Below are positions 58,836 to 64,000 of a stretch of DNA of 64,000 bases, piece after piece. The stretch lies in assembly GCA_921293015.1 (NCBI GenBank), contig OV121088.1:5951882-6015881 (forward strand), given 5' to 3'. Numbering within the stretch: position 1 is the first letter of the stretch; each line of letters starts with the position of its first letter. The stretch is from Phorcus lineatus. Lineage: Eukaryota > Mollusca > Gastropoda > Trochida > Trochidae. Made by a program: the position numbers and the translations under genes. The notes beneath the pieces are model-generated. The model was given only the letters and a program-made list of their open reading frames with translations. It was not told where the DNA came from and did no database searches.

Positions 58836-60569
58836 GTAAGAAGAGAAGTACCAAATGTCAAGGCCTTTCTGATTTGATAGTCTTTTTAGACATTTATGTG
58901 ATTAGCTTTTCTTTATGAAAGAATTCATAATAGTAATCATATGTATTTTAACATAAAATCTTTCTTGTTTAACGTTCCTCTTGTGAACAATTCCGACCAA
59001 TTCAATTTATGATAACTCTGTTAACTTTCTTTAAGGGCAAGTAGCACGTTGTTTTAAGGAAAATATATTGATGTCACAGAAACAAAAAACAATGTGACAA
59101 AATGCAAGACAATGATTTGAAAAAGAAATCATGTTTAGTTATGTAATGGGAATACATCGCCAAAAACGCAAATGATTAAAAGTTGTTAACAATGAATGGA
59201 CGCCAGTTTGTTTCGGTGGAATCTTTAAAAGATTTCAAATAACTTGTTACTGCACCTTTAAAGAATGTTTGTGATAGAAACCCCCTTATGGTTTGTATTA
59301 TTGTATAACGATAGATTTATAGTAAAGATATGTCCCAACAACTGCAATGTTGTATATACTACTTATTGTGTATCTTTTAAAGGATTCAAAGACTAGATCC
59401 CCTTTTCTGTGAAACGTCAGGCCTAAACTTATTGAGAAGGGTATATGAAATGAAATGAAAGCAGTCAAACCGTGATTTAAAAGCGAAATAAAACCAGTTT
59501 ATCTTCAGGCCTCCTTGATATAAATGTGTGAAAATTGTATTGCTAAGAAGATGTAACGCTTGATAGTTGTAAATTTTCTGTAGATTTAAATTATTAAAAA
59601 TTAATATTTAAGTAATTTTTTTGTTTGAAATTGATTTATTTTTTGTTTGAAATGTCATAAATTTAAATGGCATACAATGATTTTTGTTTTGATTCAGAGT
59701 TGTATCTGAAGCATAAGTTTATGAAAGTTAGAGTAAAAAAGAATTGCAGGAGTTAAGGAGTTGCAATTCAGATAAAAGAATTATAGTTTTAAAATCATTC
59801 TGATGACAGATCATGATATTTTGCCTCCTTACAAGACGCAGAGTAAGTTAAGAAATTAAGTCATTTATATTCTTACATTTTGGGGATGAAATCATAATTT
59901 GTAGTTTAATATCCTTTCTCTTTAAAATTCATATAAAAGTTGTTTTAAATGGACAATTTTCATTACCAGTGTTAGCAGTAATCGAAATGAAAAAAAATCA
60001 AGCAGACAACTGTTATATCTAAAAACATATATATAAAATTCAGTCCTTAAAAGAATTTTTCAAAGATGGTGTAACACTGTCTAAAACTAATAGGTCTGAT
60101 TCTCCCTAAATAGTTCTACTATGAATGCACCTTAATACATATGAATTTTAATTAATATGTTTGTTTTGCAACTTGCATAAAAAATGGCATAGTATTGATA
60201 TCCCGATTTTTTAAAATTTCTTTTCATTTTAATTTCAGTATGGTTTGTTTTGTTTGCAAAATTACTGCAAACTTAAGAAACATTTTCAAAATAAGTAATT
60301 CAACCGTATTCAAATATCTTGTATACGAGAAATTACATATACACTTGGTTACACTTCTTTATCTATAATCATTGAATATAGTGCTGGTTTGCTTTTAAGT
60401 AATATTAAAAAACGATCGCAGAGGCAATTTTATAGAAATTCTGACACCATCCTAGTATGAAGAGTTCAAATGACAAAAATGGTAACATTTAAGGATAGTT
60501 TTACATTTTTTAAAATTCTATCGATCTATAAGAGATTTTTTTTTTATAAAATCGCGTAGCGTTGCAATT
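58836..60569. other. AT-rich non-coding region after copy C
   Basis: I see no gene, RNA or structured repeat here. Confidence 0.5.
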
Positions 60570-60701
60570 TTATACAATATTGTCAGTGAACGTGAAAGGG
60601 CCTTTCCTCCTCACAGCCTCGTAGCTGACGTGGACATCAACGTACATCAGCCCGCAGCAGGTCTCATCAATGAAAGTATAATACTGACGTACTATCACGT
60701 C
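60570..60701 (-). CDS. Candidate terminal exon of an unidentified minus-strand gene
   Basis: A GC-rich island in an AT-rich region is open on the minus strand for 43 codons to a TAA. It reads DVIVRQYYTFIDETCCGLMY, then VDVHVSYEAVRRKGPF and TFTDNIV. It follows a possible acceptor (TTTAATTTTGAG). Third positions are mostly G or C, as in the confirmed GOLGA7 exons, which is unlike the surrounding non-coding DNA. I do not recognise the protein, and no upstream exon in a matching phase was found between here and the window end. It could also be a relic exon of a lost gene. Confidence 0.4.
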   Translation of the reverse strand, partial: DVIVRQYYTFIDETCCGLMYVDVHVSYEAVRRKGPFTFTDNIV

Positions 60702-62305
60702 CTCAAAATTAAATAACAAAGTCAAGGCATATCATAAGTTGTTCTGACAAGGAACTTTGATATCATTGTTCACTAAAATAGATATTCATTACTTGAATCA
60801 TATTCGTTGTGAAGTTATTTCCATCAATGATTTGATAAGAACGAATTCATCTGGAACCTACTCAAAACATAAAACTCATAATGAGATTGCTTGGTTCTAT
60901 TCCTACTTTCCTTTTACCCCTAAATTAAAGATAATGCTGTGTTTTATGAAATCAAACTTGAAGTTATTAATGGCAATATCAAAAAGCAAATAGTTTTCGT
61001 GATGCAAAATAATATAACACTGTAGTTAATTGATACTATACATAATTGATAGTCAAATTCGATAAGACGAGTAACAAGACTCCACAAACTTTTTGCACAG
61101 TGAGGTTTTGATTATGTATTTCATGGTAAAGCAAGACAAATCAAATGGCCTTTTTTTTCATTGTTGCTTATTTTGATCTCATAACCCTATCACTATGAGA
61201 CATAAATTTTGAAAAAAGGTATATTTGATTAGACATCTTTTATGAGGGTACACAATATCAATGGTCTCAATTTATGTATATTGTTAAAACAAACTCTAGG
61301 TCTAGGCTTATTCAAATGTTATATCATATACTACTATATTTATTATTATCATTATTATCTATCAATTTACACTTAACTTGACATACATAACTTGCAGCCA
61401 AAAAGATGTTGTTTAGCCATCTTCGTTATAAACGAAAGTTTGCCCAGATAAATATTTTTTACAGCAAATAATCATTCTTATCAATGATAAGTAACATGAA
61501 TTTGTTTCAATAGACAACGGTTTTTGAGGTTTCGAGGATTGATGTAGAAGTTAATGGATGGAAGTAAACTCACAATACGATATGATTCATAACCTGCGTT
61601 TTTGTAATGGCTTGTCTCATTATCAACAGTATGAAACCTTGGCTTAACTTATGTTGATGTAGATTAATGACAGATTGAAAATGATCACTGTCTCATTAAG
61701 AGATAAACGTACATTGTATTTTCAATATATGTATATATATATTGATTGATTGTTGATTCGTTGCGGTCTTACAATAAAACTGATTTCTGTAAGATTCTAT
61801 TTGTTTATTAAAGAATATTTATTTTGAACAATGGATCATAATATGTGCGATCAATATTTCTTTTATTTTGCTGAATGAAATTCACAATTTCATTTTACTT
61901 AATGAAATGGATTAAACACCATTAGAACATATTTAACGAAACGTTTTAATGATTGATGAAGAATGTTTGATAAAAGTAAAACCTTGAAGGGACAATGTGT
62001 CATGGTCGCAGTACCATAATTGAATTGTTGATATATATATAATTTGGACCATGTTTTTTTCTTACTATTCATAAATTATGTCACATATGTAATCTCACCA
62101 ACATTTAAGTTACCAACATTTCCATCACAAGTACCCAATTTGCAATCTTCACCAGAAATTAGCTGTGCTTTTCTTATTTTCAATCCTTTCATTTCATTTT
62201 GAATGTATAAGTGAGGACTTCGATTTATGTATCTGTAACACAAATAAAGCCCTTTAGAAAATGGTATGTGTGTTTCCATTAATATTCACTCTAATTGTAA
62301 TACAG
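60702..62305. other. Non-coding; partly homologous to the 3' flank of B2
   Basis: Pieces around 60,733-60,800 and 61,460-61,600 match, with clear divergence, the sequence after B2 (54,117-54,190 and 54,700-54,810). So copy C and the ancestor of A2/B2 arose by an older duplication that included their 3' flanks. The minus-strand frame 62,279-62,076 (with GEDCKLGTCDGNVGNLNVG) could hold an exon, but no firm boundary is visible. Confidence 0.5.
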
Positions 62306-62421
62306 AAGTCAACAATCAAATGATACCGTCTTTTGTTAAAGGTCAAATGCAAAACAGAGAAGCATTTGCACTACAGAAACACATTCAAAATTGTTACAAA
62401 CAGCTTTCACTACTTGAATCT
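62306..62421 (+). CDS. Candidate internal exon, unidentified
   Basis: A 116-nt interval is bounded by a plausible acceptor (CTAATTGTAATACAG) and a strong donor (TCT|GTAAGT). It reads VNNQMIPSFVKGQMQNREAF, then ALQKHIQNCYKQLSLLES, in phase 1 in and phase 0 out. The composition looks like ordinary protein, unlike the AT-driven frames nearby. No neighbouring exon was found in the remaining 1.6 kb, and I cannot name a family, so chance remains possible. Confidence 0.3.
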
Positions 62422-62643
62422 GTAAGTAAATGGTTTTACTTAAAGGATGTATCCTTTTTGTGACATAGATTAGTTTCACAAAATATTTGATGCCCTGTAT
62501 TCGTATGATTTTCATATGTGATTTTCTTAGTTTAAATACCTTAATCAACTTGTACAGTCATCAACTAATCTTTTATATATGACGTTTTTTAGTATTAAGT
62601 AATATCAAACATGATATTTATAAATATTCTTAAGGCGAAATGA

Positions 62644-62930
62644 TGTGAGGTGAGGGTATATGGGGTTTAACGCCGCTTTCAAAGTATTTCACTTATATCG
62701 CGCATTGCACAGAGAGAGCCCACAGTGCTCTTGTGGGAATGGATTGCAGTGAAACCTGCGAGCATCGGCTGGAACTAACGTGAAATTCAGTGTAGCATTG
62801 TAACCATACCTGTCTGTGTGTAGAACAGTTCTCTACTGTAGACAAAGATGTGGAGCCTCTAGCGGCATTCAAACCACGTACCTCCTGTTCTAAAGCTGAA
62901 CGCGCGCCAAATTACACCATCCTGTCCCCA
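62644..62930 (-). mobile_element. tRNA-headed SINE on the minus strand, 12-bp target duplication
   Basis: It is flanked by AAGGCGAAATGA (62,632-62,643) and AAGGCAAAATGA (62,931-62,942), one mismatch apart. Read on the minus strand it starts GGGGACAGGATGGTGTAATT, a degraded A-box region, has a B-box-like GTGGTTTGAATGCC, then CTACACTGAATTTCACG, CCGATGCTCGCAGG and GCGGCGTTAAACCCC, and ends TCACCTCACA. It is the same family as 39,265-39,516 but diverged and with the longer body. Confidence 0.85.
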
Positions 62931-62942
62931 AAGGCAAAATGA

Positions 62943-63699
62943 AACACACCATTTAAATATACACTTAAAATGTAACATATCAAAGTTCTTCCAAAATGAA
63001 AATGTGTCCTTAATGGATGAGTTTTTATATGAGACTGAAATAGATTCTTTTGTAAGATTTGAACGAAAATTTTCTTTTGTTTTCTGAGGAATAAATTAAG
63101 AACAAACATGAACTGAACTGATCCCATCCGGATGATCATTTTCAGCAACAATCCGTAGCTATCAGTCAGTGTGCAATTTGTTAGGTGTATCTCCCTTTAA
63201 GGTTACCGATGATTTAAACATATTTTATTCATGAAGAAACGGATTGGGAACAAGTTCTCCAACTTAGGATACCCTCTCCTTGGTATTCACACTATTATAC
63301 ATTTCCATCATAAAATGATGACAGATACTGAACAAGAAAAAGTTGTAGGAAGAAGAATAACAAAGAAGAAAGGATAAATGAAACACTAGTTTGTTACACA
63401 AATCGTTTGGTAGCATGAATATACAATTGAACAAACTCAAATATATTAACAGTTTGACAAAATGACAGGTCTGCACTTCCCTCTAACAAAAGCTGAAGAG
63501 TAACTGAAATACATGATGTATGAAGTATGCGCTTTACTGACGACATAAGGTTTTCTCTCTCATTTTTGTACAGAGAACATTCAAAGAAAAATGATAAGAG
63601 TTCTCAACATAGTATCCACAAATACAATTGGTATCAGGCTTCATTCCAAATTTGTATAAATCACAATTCAATAAACTCACAGCATAACGCAATTTTGTA
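62943..63699. other. Non-coding stretch between SINE and LINE end
   Basis: The short frames on both strands (62,912-63,151, 63,264-63,476 and 63,527-63,745) are AT-rich and resemble nothing I know. No gene is supported. Confidence 0.45.
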
Positions 63700-64000
63700 T
63701 GCAAAATATTTATTTATATTATTTATAATATATATTTATTGGTAACACATGTTTTAAAAATTGAAATTCTTTCTGACTTACGGACATTCTCTGGTAAATT
63801 ATTCCATGAACGTATTGCTGATGGATAGAAAGATTCCTCTGAATGTTTAAGCCTTGAATATTGAGTGGAACTATCTTTTGCGTTACGTAAATTGTAATTA
63901 CTTTTTGAACCGACATTTGGAGGAAGAAGTTCTGCAACGTATTGTGGTGACATTTTATTTTGAATTTTATACATTAAATTTTTTTTTTCTACAACATTCT
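63700..64000 (-). mobile_element. 3' end of a non-LTR retrotransposon, running off the window
   Basis: The minus-strand frame from the window edge to 63,723 reads NLMYKIQNKMSPQYVAELLP, then PPNVGSKSNYNLRNA and SFYPSAIRSWNNLPENVRKS. This is the conserved tail after the reverse transcriptase in many animal LINEs (pattern LLPP...YNLRN...F.PS.IR.WN.LP). The frame is open to position 64,000. The element's upstream part lies beyond the window. Confidence 0.8.

Overview
This is an animal nuclear genome window: AT-rich, with small exons separated by GT/AG introns, several kinds of LINE, tRNA-headed SINEs, MITE-like elements and long tetranucleotide microsatellites. Two conserved animal genes can be identified. 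The repeat content (tRNA-SINEs with a 'ctcacctcact' tail, GGTCA-rich repeats, ACAT/TATG microsatellites) suggests a mollusc. That taxon call is inference, not proof.

Left part (1-13,125). Positions 1-4,062 are mostly non-coding. A four-exon minus-strand GOLGA7 (GCP16) homologue lies at 7,180-4,063. A nine-exon plus-strand SUCLG1 (succinyl-CoA ligase alpha subunit) lies at 7,352-12,898. The two start codons are 171 bp apart, head to head, across a compact promoter with three evenly spaced inverted CCAAT boxes.

Middle part (13,126-56,838). Two direct copies of one large segment lie end to end: copy A 13,126-37,012 (23.9 kb) and copy B 37,013-56,838 (19.8 kb). The join and both outer edges can be read to the base. 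The right edge falls inside a LINE. Size differences come from later insertions and deletions: LINEs and a MITE in A; a SINE, a palindromic element and a 1.5-kb insertion in B; and loss of about 2 kb containing one coding exon from B.

The segment carries a small gene family that I do not recognise by name. Exon 1 encodes a signal peptide plus a PAN/apple-like Cys-rich module. Exon 2 (88 nt) encodes a basic linker with a furin-like site. Exon 3 (755 nt) encodes about 250 residues that divide into six repeats resembling a degenerate LDLR-class-B (YWTD) six-bladed beta-propeller. Copy A has two intact genes (A1 20,312-23,740; A2 26,242-34,505) and a relic (18,352-18,765). Copy B has one intact gene (B2 48,764-53,819), one gene missing its propeller exon (B1 43,573-44,384) and the matching relic (41,958-42,360). 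An older copy C (57,301-58,835) lies outside the duplication and has an in-frame stop. The predicted products are secreted. I infer an extracellular recognition or binding role, but nothing in the sequence fixes the ligand.

Right part (58,836-64,000). Mostly non-coding. It holds sequence homologous to the 3' flank of the B2 gene, two short unassigned candidate exons (60,570-60,701 minus; 62,306-62,421 plus), a SINE with target-site duplications, and the 3' end of another LINE running off the window.
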